Assembly: GCF_900231165.1 (NCBI RefSeq)
Contig: NZ_LT960614.1
Coordinates: 3,287,501-3,351,500, forward strand
Source of the DNA: Hartmannibacter diazotrophicus
GTDB lineage: Bacteria; Pseudomonadota; Alphaproteobacteria; Rhizobiales; Pleomorphomonadaceae
Length of the DNA stretch: 64,000 bases
Direction: 5' to 3'
Below are positions 1-8,874 of this stretch, one piece after another (position 1 is the first letter of the stretch; every line of letters starts with the position of its first letter). The notes beneath the pieces are model-generated. The model saw only the letters and a list, made by a program, of their open reading frames with translations, made no database searches and was not told the origin of the DNA. The position numbers and the translations under genes are program-made.

Positions 1-603
1 CAGAAGGGCCTGATGACCCCGCCCGGCCTCGGCGTCGTGGCCGCCGGTCCGAGAGCGATCGAGGCGCACAAGTCGGCCGATCTCGTCACCCGCTATTGGG
101 ACTGGACGTTCCGCGACGGCGCCGAGCACTACATGAAATACTGTGGAACCCCGCCGGAGCATCTGCTCTTCGGCTTCCGCCGCGCGCTCGATCTCCTTCT
201 TCGCGAAGAGGGCCTTGCCAACGCCCACCGCCGCCACGCGCTTCTGGCCGAGGCGACCCGGCGCGCCGTCGCCGTCTGGACGACGAGCAACAGGCTCGAC
301 TTCAACATCGAGAACCCGGCCGAGCGCGGAAACTCGGTCACCGTCGTCCGGACCGAGGAACCCGGCCTCTCCGCCCGGATCGTGACCACCTGCCATGATA
401 CTTATGGCGTGCGCATCTCGAACGGCATCGGCGACCTGCAGGGCCACGGTTTCCGCATCGGCCACATGGGTCACGTCAACGCCGGCAACCTGCTAGGCGC
501 GCTGGCGTCGGTGGAAACGACGCTCCATGCCGTGGGCATCGCCTTCGAAGGCAGCGGCGTTGCCGAAGCCGCCCGCTATCTCGGCAGCGAGACGCGCGTC
601 TGA
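1..603 (+). CDS. Class V aminotransferase (alanine/serine-glyoxylate type), C-terminal part
   Basis: The reading frame is already open at base 1 and gives 200 residues, so the N-terminal half lies outside the window. It begins QKGLMTPPGLG, which resembles the segment around the pyridoxal-phosphate lysine of alanine-glyoxylate and serine-glyoxylate aminotransferases; the lysine is residue 2 of the fragment. The small C-terminal domain follows, with a GHMGHVN motif near the end that is typical of this family. The reaction would be amino transfer between an amino acid and glyoxylate or a similar 2-oxo acid. The exact substrate cannot be told from this half. Confidence 0.85.
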   Translation, partial: QKGLMTPPGLGVVAAGPRAIEAHKSADLVTRYWDWTFRDGAEHYMKYCGTPPEHLLFGFRRALDLLLREEGLANAHRRHALLAEATRRAVAVWTTSNRLDFNIENPAERGNSVTVVRTEEPGLSARIVTTCHDTYGVRISNGIGDLQGHGFRIGHMGHVNAGNLLGALASVETTLHAVGIAFEGSGVAEAARYLGSETRV

Positions 604-620
604 CCGACGGGAACAAGCGC

Positions 621-1898
621 TTGCCCGAGGACCGCAGAGAACCAGAACCGCAACCGGCCACCGCCCGGATCGAGACCGATGTCGCGATCATCGGCGGCGG
701 TCCGGCCGGGCTGATGGCGGCGGAGGTCCTCTCGGCCCATGGCCTGCGCGTCCATCTCTTCGACGCGATGCCGAGTGTCGGGCGCAAGCTGTTGATGGCC
801 GGCAAGAGCGGCCTCAACCTCACCCATGCCGAGCCCATGGCCGACTTTCTCGGCCGATATGGTGACGCGCTCGGCTGGTTGAAGCCGGCCATTGACGCCT
901 TTCCGCCGGGCGCCCTGCGCGCCTGGGCCGACAACCTCGGCGCCGAGACCTTCGTCGGCTCCTCCGGCAAGGTGTTCCCGAAGGCCATGAAGGCCTCGCC
1001 GCTGCTGCGGGCTTGGCTCCGGCAGCTGAACGATCAGGGCGTGACGATTCTCCCTCGCCATCGCTGGACCGGGTGGACGAAGACCGGCGTCCTCGCCTTC
1101 GAGACATCAACGGGTCCGCTGGAAGTCACCGCCAAGGCGACCCTGCTTGCCCTCGGCGGCGCAAGCTGGCCCCGTCTCGGCTCCGATGGGACATGGCAAC
1201 GGCTACTGGCCGAGCGCGGTGTGGAGATTGCTCCGCTCGTTGCCTCCAATTGCGGCTTCGATGTCGATTGGAGCCCCTATCTCGTGGAGCGCTTCGCCGG
1301 CCAACCCGTCCGGCCTGTTCGGATGACACTGGCGGACAAGACCGTCGACGGCGAGTTCGTCATTACCCGCCATGGCGTCGAGGGCAACGCCATCTACCGC
1401 CTTGGGCCGGAAATCCGTCGGCGCATCGACGAAACGGGATCGGCCGACATCCTTGTCGATCTTTGCCCGGATCGAGACCTTGAACGCCTGCAAAGAGAAC
1501 TGTCGCAGCCGCGCGGGCGCCAGTCGCTCGCCAACCATTTGCGCAAGCGAGCAGGCATTGCGGGCGCCAAGGCGGCTCTGCTGCGCGAATGCGTTTCCGC
1601 AGAAATACTGCAAGACCCTCACCAGCTTGCCCATTCGCTCAAGGCCCTGCGCCTGAGACTGGTACGGTCCCGCCCCATCGAGGAGGCCATCAGCACGGCT
1701 GGCGGCGTTGCGGCATCGGCCTTTGACGACACATTTCAGCTCCTCGCCCTGCCCGGGGTCTTCGTGGCCGGCGAAATGCTGGGCTTCGACGCACCGACCG
1801 GCGGCTATCTGCTGACAGCCTGCCTTGCGACAGGCCACGCCGCGGCCAACGGCATCCTTGACGGGCTTGCCTGCATCGATCGCGACGAATTCCGTTAG
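621..1898 (+). CDS. BaiN/HI0933-like FAD-dependent flavoprotein
   Basis: A 425-residue protein starting at TTG (621), 17 bases after the aminotransferase stop. The N-terminus has the dinucleotide-binding motif IIGGGPAGLMAAEVL (about residues 24-38), followed by GRKLLMAGKSGLNLTH, a signature of the HI0933/BaiN flavoproteins. The C-terminal FAD contact region STAGGVAASAFD and GEMLGFDAPTGGYLL is complete. Members bind FAD and are probably oxidoreductases, but most lack a known substrate. The TTG start is chosen because no better start lies before the Rossmann motif. It is probably co-transcribed with the aminotransferase. Confidence 0.88.
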   Translation: MPEDRREPEPQPATARIETDVAIIGGGPAGLMAAEVLSAHGLRVHLFDAMPSVGRKLLMAGKSGLNLTHAEPMADFLGRYGDALGWLKPAIDAFPPGALRAWADNLGAETFVGSSGKVFPKAMKASPLLRAWLRQLNDQGVTILPRHRWTGWTKTGVLAFETSTGPLEVTAKATLLALGGASWPRLGSDGTWQRLLAERGVEIAPLVASNCGFDVDWSPYLVERFAGQPVRPVRMTLADKTVDGEFVITRHGVEGNAIYRLGPEIRRRIDETGSADILVDLCPDRDLERLQRELSQPRGRQSLANHLRKRAGIAGAKAALLRECVSAEILQDPHQLAHSLKALRLRLVRSRPIEEAISTAGGVAASAFDDTFQLLALPGVFVAGEMLGFDAPTGGYLLTACLATGHAAANGILDGLACIDRDEFR

Positions 1899-2055
1899 CG
1901 GCGGGACTATGAACCCTTTTCCGGCGCCCTTCTTTGTGCAAAATTTTATGGACCGCGACAGGCGGCACCAGGCCGGACGCCAATCCGGCACTTCCAATCC
2001 TCGATGGCGCCAGGCCTTTGCCCGACATCAGGTTGTCAAGACTGAGGAAACGACA

Positions 2056-2193
2056 ATGACCACGTCCATGCTTATCAAGACCGTTCTTCTCGTCACCGTA
2101 ACGCTGGGCATCGCGGCCTGCGATAACACCATCCGCGGCATTGGCAAGGACGTGAAGGATACGGGCCGGGCCGTAGAGGATAGCGTCAAGTAA
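2056..2193 (+). CDS. Entericidin-like small lipoprotein, copy 1
   Basis: A 45-residue protein with a hydrophobic signal segment and a lipobox LGIAAC ending at Cys22. The mature part, CDNTIRGIGKDVKDTGRAV, is the short amphipathic helix typical of entericidin A/B lipoproteins. GAGGAAACGACA precedes the ATG as a ribosome-binding site. The protein should be lipid-anchored in the envelope. In Escherichia coli entericidins have been linked to stress-induced lysis, but in alphaproteobacteria they are mostly uncharacterised. A paralogue follows about 90 bases downstream. Confidence 0.85.
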   Translation: MTTSMLIKTVLLVTVTLGIAACDNTIRGIGKDVKDTGRAVEDSVK

Positions 2194-2280
2194 CCAGGCG
2201 CGTTCGACGCACGACGGGCGGATGGAACTTCGGATCGGGTGCCGCGTTAGAGAACGGTGAACAATCTGCGGGAGACCACC

Positions 2281-2418
2281 ATGACCTATTCGAAAATTTG
2301 TGCCTCTGCCCTTGCTGTGATGCTCGCGCTCGGCGCGGCGGCCTGTGACAAGACCATTCGCGGTGCCGGACAGGACATCAAGGACAGTGGACAGGCGGTC
2401 AAAAGCGCGACGCGCTGA
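2281..2418 (+). CDS. Entericidin-like small lipoprotein, copy 2
   Basis: A 45-residue paralogue of the preceding gene and exactly the same length: signal segment, lipobox LGAAAC with Cys22, then a mature helix starting CDKTIRGAGQDIKDSG. GGGAGACCACC before the ATG is a plausible ribosome-binding site. The CD(N/K)TIRG.G.D.KD(T/S)G pattern is shared between copies while the signal peptides differ, so this is an old tandem duplication. A strong intrinsic terminator follows at 2475-2502. Which copy, if either, corresponds to the toxin or antidote of the E. coli pair cannot be judged. Confidence 0.83.
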   Translation: MTYSKICASALAVMLALGAAACDKTIRGAGQDIKDSGQAVKSATR

Positions 2419-2474
2419 CGCGCAGAAACCCTTGCCGCCGTCAGGCGAGCATGGACAGTGATGAACCGCAGTCA

Positions 2475-2502
2475 GGCGGCCCGGTCAACGGGCCGCCTTT
2501 TT
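2475..2502 (+). terminator. Intrinsic terminator after the entericidin-like pair
   Basis: Perfect 9-bp stem GGCGGCCCG/CGGGCCGCC with a 5-base loop (2475-2497), followed directly by TTTTT. It closes the plus-strand transcript just before the convergent Fae-like gene ends at 2526. Confidence 0.9.
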
Positions 2503-2525
2503 CGTATCGATCGCTCTTTACCGGA

Positions 2526-3065
2526 TCAGTAGTCGATCACACCGTCGAGCGCGTAGTGCTTGACCGTCTTGCGGTTGGCAATGAGCTCGTCGATCGTCGG
2601 CTCGCCCTTCATGGCGCGGCTGACGGCCAGCTTCATGCCCTCATAGTTGTTGCGGTAAAGCTCGGCCTCGTCGAGATCGTCGACCTCGGACACGCGCGGG
2701 TCGAGCCAGACCATGACGATCATGCACAGATCGTCCACCTGATCCTTCGGCAGGATGCCCTCGATCACGCAGTCGAGGATGGCGTCGCCGATCGCCGCCT
2801 GCACGACGCCGCCGAGCAGGTTGACATAGGTCTCGTTGGTGATCGTCGCCTTGGTGGTCATCATGGTCGCCGGACGGACCATCTGGTTGAGGTCGCGCAC
2901 CACATACATGCGCGTGTGGCCGACCACCTGCCCCATCATCGAGGCAAACGCCTGCCCCGCGGGGCCCTTCACCGAGCCGATCAGCACTTCCGGCATGGCA
3001 TCGGTCACCTGCCCCTCGGAAGCCAGCACCGTCGCCTCGCCCGTCCTGAACCAGAGTTCCGTCAT
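2526..3065 (-). CDS. Formaldehyde-activating enzyme (Fae) family protein
   Basis: A 179-residue protein starting MTELWFRTGEA. It matches the Fae family along its length: GQAFASMMG near residue 40, RPATMMTTKATI, an alanine-rich VQAAIGDAI helix, EGILPKDQVDDL, and the C-terminal NYEGMKLAVSRAMKGEP. Fae joins formaldehyde to tetrahydromethanopterin. The conserved family segment VAHIDLIIG is here DAMPEVLIG, so the histidine assigned to catalysis in Fae is replaced by methionine (about residue 24). It may therefore be a Fae-like paralogue with another role. The start follows GAAGGGACAGACC, a good ribosome-binding site. It lies downstream of folD on the same strand. Confidence 0.85.
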   Translation of the reverse strand: MTELWFRTGEATVLASEGQVTDAMPEVLIGSVKGPAGQAFASMMGQVVGHTRMYVVRDLNQMVRPATMMTTKATITNETYVNLLGGVVQAAIGDAILDCVIEGILPKDQVDDLCMIVMVWLDPRVSEVDDLDEAELYRNNYEGMKLAVSRAMKGEPTIDELIANRKTVKHYALDGVIDY

Positions 3066-3085
3066 GGTCTGTCCCTTCAAAAGAA

Positions 3086-3115
3086 GAAGCGGCCCCGGAC
3101 ATCCGGTGCCGCTTC
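3086..3115 (-). terminator. Hairpin between folD and the Fae-like gene
   Basis: GAAGCGGC pairs with GCCGCTTC, and CCGG pairs with CCGG inside, separated by one mismatch and a 4-base loop. On the minus strand TTCTTTT follows, then the ribosome-binding site of the Fae-like gene. It could end the folD transcript or act as a partial terminator between the two genes. Confidence 0.55.
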
Positions 3116-3176
3116 GCATCAAGCTGGAACCCTGTTAGCGCCGACGACATTCATCGGCAATGGGCGATTGTGTCGC

Positions 3177-4052
3177 TTACATCTCCGCGCCGGCGGTGCG
3201 ATAGGCCGAATCGAGCGTGTTGAGCATCAGGCAGGCAATGGTCATCGGGCCGACGCCGCCCGGAACCGGGGTGATCGCGCCCGCGACTTCCTTGGCCTCG
3301 TCGAAGGCGACGTCGCCGACGAGCTTGCCCTTGCCGTCCGGCTTCAGGACGCGGTTGATGCCGACGTCGATCACGATGGCGCCCGGCTTGATCCAGTCGC
3401 CCTTGATCATCTCGGGGCGGCCGACGGCGGCAACGAGGATGTCGGCCGTGCGGCAGACTGCGGGAAGGTCGGCGGTGCGCGAATGGGCGCAGGTGACCGT
3501 CGCGTTCTTCTGCAGCAGAAGCTGGATCATCGGCTTGCCGACAATGTTGGAACGACCGACGACGACAGCGGTCTTGCCCGAAAGATCCGGCATCACCTTC
3601 TCGATCAGGATGGCCGAGCCGCGCGGCGTGCAGGGCACGAAGCCCGGCAGGCCGACCGACAGAAGGCCGACGTTCATCGGATGGAAGCCGTCGGCGTCCT
3701 TCGTCGGGTCGATCAGGCCGAGCACCTTGTCGCTGTCGATCTGCTTGGGCAGCGGCAGCTGCACGAGGATTCCGTGCACGTCCGGATCGTTGTTGAGCTG
3801 TTCCACGAGGCCCAGCACCTCGGCCTCCGGCGTATCCGCCGGCAGCTTGAACTCGAAGGACTTGATGCCGCAGGCGGCCGTCGCGGCGACCTTGTTGCGC
3901 ACATAGACCGCGCTCGCCGGATCCTCGCCGACGAGAATCACCGCCAGGCCCGGCACGACGCCATGCGAGGCGGTGAGTTTTTCGGCCTTGGCGCGGATTT
4001 CCTCGTGGAGCTCGTTGGCAATCTTCTTGCCGTCGATGATCGTGGCGGTCAT
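3177..4052 (-). CDS. folD: Bifunctional methylenetetrahydrofolate dehydrogenase/cyclohydrolase FolD
   Basis: A 291-residue protein of normal family length starting [15 protein letters not shown]. FolD hallmarks are present: [12 protein letters not shown] with the catalytic lysine, [32 protein letters not shown], the NADP-binding [12 protein letters not shown], and the C-terminal [14 protein letters not shown]. It interconverts 5,10-methylene-, methenyl- and 10-formyl-tetrahydrofolate in the cytosol. The start is the ATG matching other FolD proteins; 36 in-frame upstream codons lack family similarity. A Fae-like gene lies downstream, so both genes concern one-carbon units. Confidence 0.97.
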   Translation of the reverse strand: MTATIIDGKKIANELHEEIRAKAEKLTASHGVVPGLAVILVGEDPASAVYVRNKVAATAACGIKSFEFKLPADTPEAEVLGLVEQLNNDPDVHGILVQLPLPKQIDSDKVLGLIDPTKDADGFHPMNVGLLSVGLPGFVPCTPRGSAILIEKVMPDLSGKTAVVVGRSNIVGKPMIQLLLQKNATVTCAHSRTADLPAVCRTADILVAAVGRPEMIKGDWIKPGAIVIDVGINRVLKPDGKGKLVGDVAFDEAKEVAGAITPVPGGVGPMTIACLMLNTLDSAYRTAGAEM

Positions 4053-4275
4053 GTCCTCGTTTCCTCGTTCTGCGGCGACAGTTTTTGCCATTTTGGCGCA
4101 AATCGCCTCGCTTTCGATCCGTTTCGTGCGCGATCGGGGCCGAAAGATCAAGGGCGTCATTGACGCAACATATTCGTCACACCGGCAAATATTGTCGCGG
4201 GTCCGCGGTCTTCACCCCGCGATGACGCGCGCCCTATAATGACTTGAAGAAGAGATGACGGGGACGGAACGCCAA

Positions 4276-5190
4276 ATGGACATCCGGCAGATGCAATATC
4301 TCGTGGCGCTGGCCCGAGAACGCCATTTCACGCGCGCCGCCCAGAGTTGTCAGGTCACGCAGCCGACCTTGTCCGAGCGCATCCGTCAGCTTGAGCAGGA
4401 GCTCGACGTCGCCATCGTGGAGCGCGGCCAGCGCTTCCACGGCTTCACGGCCGAGGGCGAACGGGTGCTGAAATGGGCGCAGGTCATCCTCGACAACTGG
4501 GGAGCCCTGCGACAGGAAATCGCAAGCTTCAACGACCGGGGCAGCGCGCTCGCCGGCCGACTGACCATCGGTGTCGTTCCCTCCGCCCTACCCGCGGCCG
4601 CAAGTCTCGTCAGCGCCATCCGCGAGGCCCATCCCAACGTCGATGCGCTGGTGCTGTCCGCCTCCTCGGAGGATATCATCCGTCAACTCGAAGAGTTTTC
4701 GATCGACGCCGGCATCACCTATCTCGACAACGAGTCGATTGCCGGCATGATCGCCCGCCCGCTCTACCGCGAGCGTTACGCCCTTTTCGTCCGGCTCGAC
4801 CACCCGCTGGCGTCGCGCCCCACCGTGACCTGGGCAATGGCCGCCCATCACCCGCTGGCGCTTCTGACGGCCAACATGCAGAATCGGCGGATCATCGACC
4901 GTGCCTTCGCCGGCGCCGGGGTCCGTCCCCACGCGCACATCGAAAGCAACTCGCTGATCAATCTCTTTTCCAGCGTCCGCGAGACGGGGCTGGCGGCCAT
5001 CCTGCCCGAATACATGGGCAAGACCCTTGCCATGGAGGGCATGAAGGCGATCCCGCTCACCGAACCGCTGGTCGAGCACACACTCGGCCTCGTCGCCATC
5101 GAGCGCCAGCCCATGCCGCCGCTCGTGGACCTTGCGCTCGATGTCGCCAAGGCTTCGAAGGACCTGAGGATGCCGGCCAAGTCGACCTGA
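4276..5190 (+). CDS. LysR-family transcriptional regulator
   Basis: A 304-residue protein with an N-terminal winged helix-turn-helix (MDIRQMQYLVALARERHF, then QSCQVTQPTLSERIRQLE) and the LysR substrate domain from about residue 90. The domain resembles the CynR/OxyR-like subgroup. The ATG at 4276 is preferred over the one at 4255 because the LysR fold begins there. It is divergent from folD, with a 220-base gap. Its inducer and targets are unknown. Confidence 0.9.
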   Translation: MDIRQMQYLVALARERHFTRAAQSCQVTQPTLSERIRQLEQELDVAIVERGQRFHGFTAEGERVLKWAQVILDNWGALRQEIASFNDRGSALAGRLTIGVVPSALPAAASLVSAIREAHPNVDALVLSASSEDIIRQLEEFSIDAGITYLDNESIAGMIARPLYRERYALFVRLDHPLASRPTVTWAMAAHHPLALLTANMQNRRIIDRAFAGAGVRPHAHIESNSLINLFSSVRETGLAAILPEYMGKTLAMEGMKAIPLTEPLVEHTLGLVAIERQPMPPLVDLALDVAKASKDLRMPAKST

Positions 5191-5217
5191 GCCGGCGCGA
5201 TTGGCCACGGCCCAAGG

Positions 5218-6276
5218 TCATTCCTCCAGCGTGCCGGACTGCAGGGCAACGGCCGGCTTGCTGCCGATCAGTTTCAGGAGATCGTCGCCCCTGCGGGTCT
5301 GGCGATGCGACCGCCGGGTCAGGATCAGCCCCGCCTGCGGCGCGCGCACCTCTATCTCCCCATCCGCCTCGCCGGGCTCGGTCACGATGGTCGCGAGCAG
5401 ATCGCCTTCCTCGACCCGGTCGCCGGGCCTGACGTGATAGAAGATCATGCCGGCGGCCGGAGAGCGCATCATCTCGACATTCTCGATGGGCGCGGCCGGT
5501 CCGTTCCAGTCGCCTTCCGCCACCGCATCGTCGACGATCACCCCGCGCCCGACCAGGAAGCGGTAGAGGCCGTCGGCATCCTCGGCCGCCAAAGCCGGAT
5601 CGACATCGGCGATGCCGCGAAACTCGACCGTCGTCACGACGCGTTGCACAAGGCGGGCCTCTTCGGAGGGCATCTGCAGATAGGGATGGACCGCCGCCTC
5701 CTCGAAGGCGCCGTCGCTGCCGTCGCTCCAAAAGAGCACCGCCGAAGAGCCCAGTGCCCGGGCAAGATCGCGCGACTGCGGCCACAGCTCCTTCGGCACA
5801 TAAAAATAGCTCAGACCTTCGGCATCGCAGTGCAGATCGAGAACGAGATCATGGCCGAGCGACAAGGCAAGGAGCCGCGCCTTCAGCCGCTTATCGGCCG
5901 TGATTGGCGCGGCATCGTCCGCCAGCAGAGAGGCGTCGGGGCGATCGATCAGCGGAAAATCGCGATTGAAGTTCCCCCGTGTCCCGAGATCGAAACGCCC
6001 CTGGACCTCTAGGTTGAAAACCTGCGACCGGCCGACCGGATTGGCGAAGGGGACGATCGTAAGATCGCCGGCAATCCGCCCCTCCGCCTCGGCCTTGCGC
6101 AGCTTTTCCATCAGGACATGCAGCGCGGCCGTGCCCGGCAACTCGTTGGCATGCAGCGCGGCCTGCAGATAGGCGGACGGGGCGTCCTCCCGCTGGCTCC
6201 CCCTGAAACGGTAGACGGGAAAGCCGTACGCCGTCCCCGGCATGTCGCCTTCCACCCTCTCGATTGTCTTTTCCAT
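5218..6276 (-). CDS. Succinylglutamate desuccinylase/aspartoacylase-type zinc deacylase
   Basis: A 352-residue protein of the AstE/AspA superfamily (related to M14 carboxypeptidases). The zinc-binding HxxE is in AALHANELPG (about residue 42), the substrate region is GNFNRDFPLID, and the second zinc histidine is in LVLDLHCDAEG. A C-terminal beta-rich part, GMIFYHVRPGDRVEEGD, resembles a biotinyl/lipoyl-like barrel found in this subgroup. It should remove an acyl group from an amino acid or related amide. It is divergent from the cytosine-deaminase-like gene at 6489, so the two may act on related nitrogen compounds. The substrate is not known. Confidence 0.85.
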   Translation of the reverse strand: MEKTIERVEGDMPGTAYGFPVYRFRGSQREDAPSAYLQAALHANELPGTAALHVLMEKLRKAEAEGRIAGDLTIVPFANPVGRSQVFNLEVQGRFDLGTRGNFNRDFPLIDRPDASLLADDAAPITADKRLKARLLALSLGHDLVLDLHCDAEGLSYFYVPKELWPQSRDLARALGSSAVLFWSDGSDGAFEEAAVHPYLQMPSEEARLVQRVVTTVEFRGIADVDPALAAEDADGLYRFLVGRGVIVDDAVAEGDWNGPAAPIENVEMMRSPAAGMIFYHVRPGDRVEEGDLLATIVTEPGEADGEIEVRAPQAGLILTRRSHRQTRRGDDLLKLIGSKPAVALQSGTLEE

Positions 6277-6488
6277 CCGGGACCTTCTTCCACAAAACGC
6301 CTATGACCAATGCCGGTCATCGCCGAACGGACCGATCGGGGCAAGCCCCATCAGACGATCCGCGCGGCGGGATGGGAAGATGGGCGGCAGGGTTGATCGA
6401 GAAGCCGAGCCGGGCAAGACTGCCGGCCCGCACCGTCCGGTTCCTGTCCGGCCCTTCCAACCAACAACAGCTGCTGCCGGGAGATACC

Positions 6489-7781
6489 ATGTTCGATCTG
6501 GTCGTTCGCCACGCCAACCTGCCCGACGGGCGCACCGACATCGACATCGCGGTCGTCGACGGCCACATCGCCCGCGTCGAGCCGGCCATCGAGACGGAGG
6601 GCGCCAAGGAGATCGACGCGACGGGACAGCTCGTGACGCCGCCCTTCATCGATCCGCATTTCCACATGGACGCGACGCTGTCGCTCGGTCAGCCGCGGCT
6701 GAACCGCTCCGGCACGCTTCTGGAAGGCATCGCGCTCTGGGGCGAATTGAAGCCGCTGCTGACGCAGGAGGCTGTTGTCGAGCGCGCGCTGAAATACTGC
6801 GACCTCGCCGTCTCCAAGGGCTTGCTGGCGATCCGCACCCATGTCGACGTCTGCGATGACCGGCTGCTCGCCGTCGAGGCGCTTCTCCACGTCAAGGAGA
6901 CGGTGAAAGACTACATCGACCTGCAGCTCGTCGCCTTCCCGCAGGACGGCTATCTGCGCTCGAAGACCGCCGTCGCCAATCTCGACCGTGCCCTCTTCAT
7001 GGGCGTCGATGTCGTCGGCGGCATCCCGCATTTCGAGCGGACGATGGAGGACGGCGCAGAATCGGTCAGGACTCTCTGCCGGATCGCAGCCGAAAAGGGC
7101 CTGCCCGTCGACCTGCACTGCGACGAGACCGACGACCCCATGTCCCGCCACGTCGAAACGCTCGCGGCCGAGACCATCCGCCATGGCCTTCAAGGACGCG
7201 TCGTCGGCTCGCACCTGACGTCCATGCATTCGATGGACAACTACTACGTTTCCAAGCTCATTCCGCTGATGGCGGAGGCCCAGCTTCATGCCATTCCGAA
7301 CCCGCTGATCAACATCACCCTGCAGGGACGCCACGACACCTATCCGAAGCGCCGCGGCATGACGCGCGTGCCGGAACTGATGGCGGCCGGCATCAACGTC
7401 GCCCTCGGTCAGGATTGCTGCATGGATCCCTGGTATTCGCTCGGGTCCGCCGACATGCTGGATGTCGCCCACATGGCGATCCATGTCGGCCAGATGACCT
7501 CGCTCGACGCCATGAGGCGCTGCTTCGACGCCATCACCTACAATTCGGCCAAGGCGATGGAACTTGAGGGATACGGCCTCGAGGTCGGCTGCAATGCCGA
7601 TTTCGTGGTGCTTCAGGCCCGCGACCCGATCGAGGCGATCCGCCAGCGCGCGACCCGGCTCGTCGTGGTCCGGCGCGGCAAGGTCATTTCGCGCACCGCA
7701 CCGATCTACAGCGAGCTCATGGTGCCGGGCCGTCCGGCCTGGGTCGATGGCTCCACCTACGCGCCGCCGGCCGAGGAGTGA
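6489..7781 (+). CDS. Cytosine deaminase-like amidohydrolase
   Basis: A 430-residue amidohydrolase. Metal ligands follow the CodA pattern: HFHMD (HxH) near residue 58, the HCDETDD segment, SHLTSMHSM, and the catalytic aspartate in GQDCCMDPWYSLGSADML, which parallels the CodA segment HDDVFDPWYPLG. The reaction is probably hydrolytic deamination of cytosine, isoguanine or a similar ring. The start ATG matches the N-terminal beta-strand VVRHANLPDG. CodA-like proteins have broad substrates, so the name describes the family only. Confidence 0.85.
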   Translation: MFDLVVRHANLPDGRTDIDIAVVDGHIARVEPAIETEGAKEIDATGQLVTPPFIDPHFHMDATLSLGQPRLNRSGTLLEGIALWGELKPLLTQEAVVERALKYCDLAVSKGLLAIRTHVDVCDDRLLAVEALLHVKETVKDYIDLQLVAFPQDGYLRSKTAVANLDRALFMGVDVVGGIPHFERTMEDGAESVRTLCRIAAEKGLPVDLHCDETDDPMSRHVETLAAETIRHGLQGRVVGSHLTSMHSMDNYYVSKLIPLMAEAQLHAIPNPLINITLQGRHDTYPKRRGMTRVPELMAAGINVALGQDCCMDPWYSLGSADMLDVAHMAIHVGQMTSLDAMRRCFDAITYNSAKAMELEGYGLEVGCNADFVVLQARDPIEAIRQRATRLVVVRRGKVISRTAPIYSELMVPGRPAWVDGSTYAPPAEE

Positions 7782-7846
7782 CCGCAACGGCCTGGCCGTT
7801 CCGACCACGACCAGCGGCAATCGGCCGGCGCCGTAGCAAAGGCCTC

Positions 7847-8326
7847 TCAGGCTGCCAGATAGGCCACGTAGATCGGAGCGGGCTCGTCCAGCTCCTGCGC
7901 GCCTAGATTCTCCATCTGGCCGAAGAACTGGGTGAAAGTGCGCACGTAGCGCGCGCCGCTGCCGACCGGCCATGGATCGTTGATCCACAGGCGCTCGCCT
8001 TCCATGCCCGTCACCACGCGAATATGCGGGGACGGTACCGCGCTCGCCACCCACAAAGGCCCGTTGCTCGACAGCCGGTTGGAGATGGCCTGCGGCATGT
8101 AGCATTGCGGCGCTTCGAGCGCGAAACCGTTCCGCTCCAGAATATACCGGTCGTTCGGATTGAGGCCGGAGGTCAGGCTGGGAACATAGTTAGTGCCGCC
8201 ATTGTTGGCCGCGATCAACGTCGGATCGTAGGATGCCGAATTTCGCCATGCCAGGATCATGGCGATGCTTGCCGCCCAGCAACCCATATTCGTCGACTGC
8301 GGAATAAGAGGAACATCATATTTCAT
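7847..8326 (-). CDS. Papain-like cysteine protease (AvrRpt2/C39-like)
   Basis: A 159-residue protein with a papain-type triad: Cys16 in STNMGCWAAS, His101 in PSPHIRVVTG and Asp117 in INDPWPVG. Spacing and motifs match the papain-like cysteine protease family that includes AvrRpt2 and is close to C39 peptidases. No signal peptide or membrane segment is seen. The start at 8326 has a good ribosome-binding site (GAGG, 8 bases upstream); an in-frame ATG at 8386 lacks one. It stands alone between a convergent deaminase gene and an AT-rich gap, so no secretion or immunity partner is apparent. Confidence 0.8.
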   Translation of the reverse strand: MKYDVPLIPQSTNMGCWAASIAMILAWRNSASYDPTLIAANNGGTNYVPSLTSGLNPNDRYILERNGFALEAPQCYMPQAISNRLSSNGPLWVASAVPSPHIRVVTGMEGERLWINDPWPVGSGARYVRTFTQFFGQMENLGAQELDEPAPIYVAYLAA

Positions 8327-8874
8327 ATCGATCCTCGCAATGTCCGGAATTGAGCCGTCGTCGCAACAAGCCGAAACAGGGCTCAATACATCTCTTCAAG
8401 ACGACATGATGAGAATTTAAAAGCAAAATCAATACATTAGAGGCAAACTATACATACAAGAAGCAGAGAATTCTACCAAATTCTCCGTCTTTGAAAATAT
8501 TCGTGAATGTTTCTACATTTATAACAATTGTTCGAACGGTCACCCGATACGGCCGATTGCTGTCCAGGCACCGGAACGCGCCCCTTGCGGCAGACCCGGC
8601 CTCCGCTGCGGATGGCTTGTGGCAGAGACCGCCACGCCAGTCCGTCAACGATTTGCTGAACGGTCATTTCACAAAACCAAATATCGAAAAGAGCCGGCCA
8701 GAAGGCTATTATTTTGAACAATCATCAATGAGCCGGCCGAAATCCTCAGCGAATGACCGGTCTGGCCTCAAGGGCGTCAGCCGCGACGGCCAGCAAGACG
8801 CTGTCCGGGTATCGGTAGCATGACACCCTGTGGGTCTGGCTCATCCGGATCGCTGAACAGGAAGAACTCTTGCC
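8327..8874. other. AT-richer gap without a supported gene
   Basis: About 550 bases. The stretch 8400-8730 is visibly AT-richer than the surroundings. A 110-codon open frame at 8491-8823 lacks a ribosome-binding site, coding-like composition or any recognised motif, so it is not called. The gap holds the promoters of the protease gene (minus) and the glyoxalase-fold gene (plus). Confidence 0.6.
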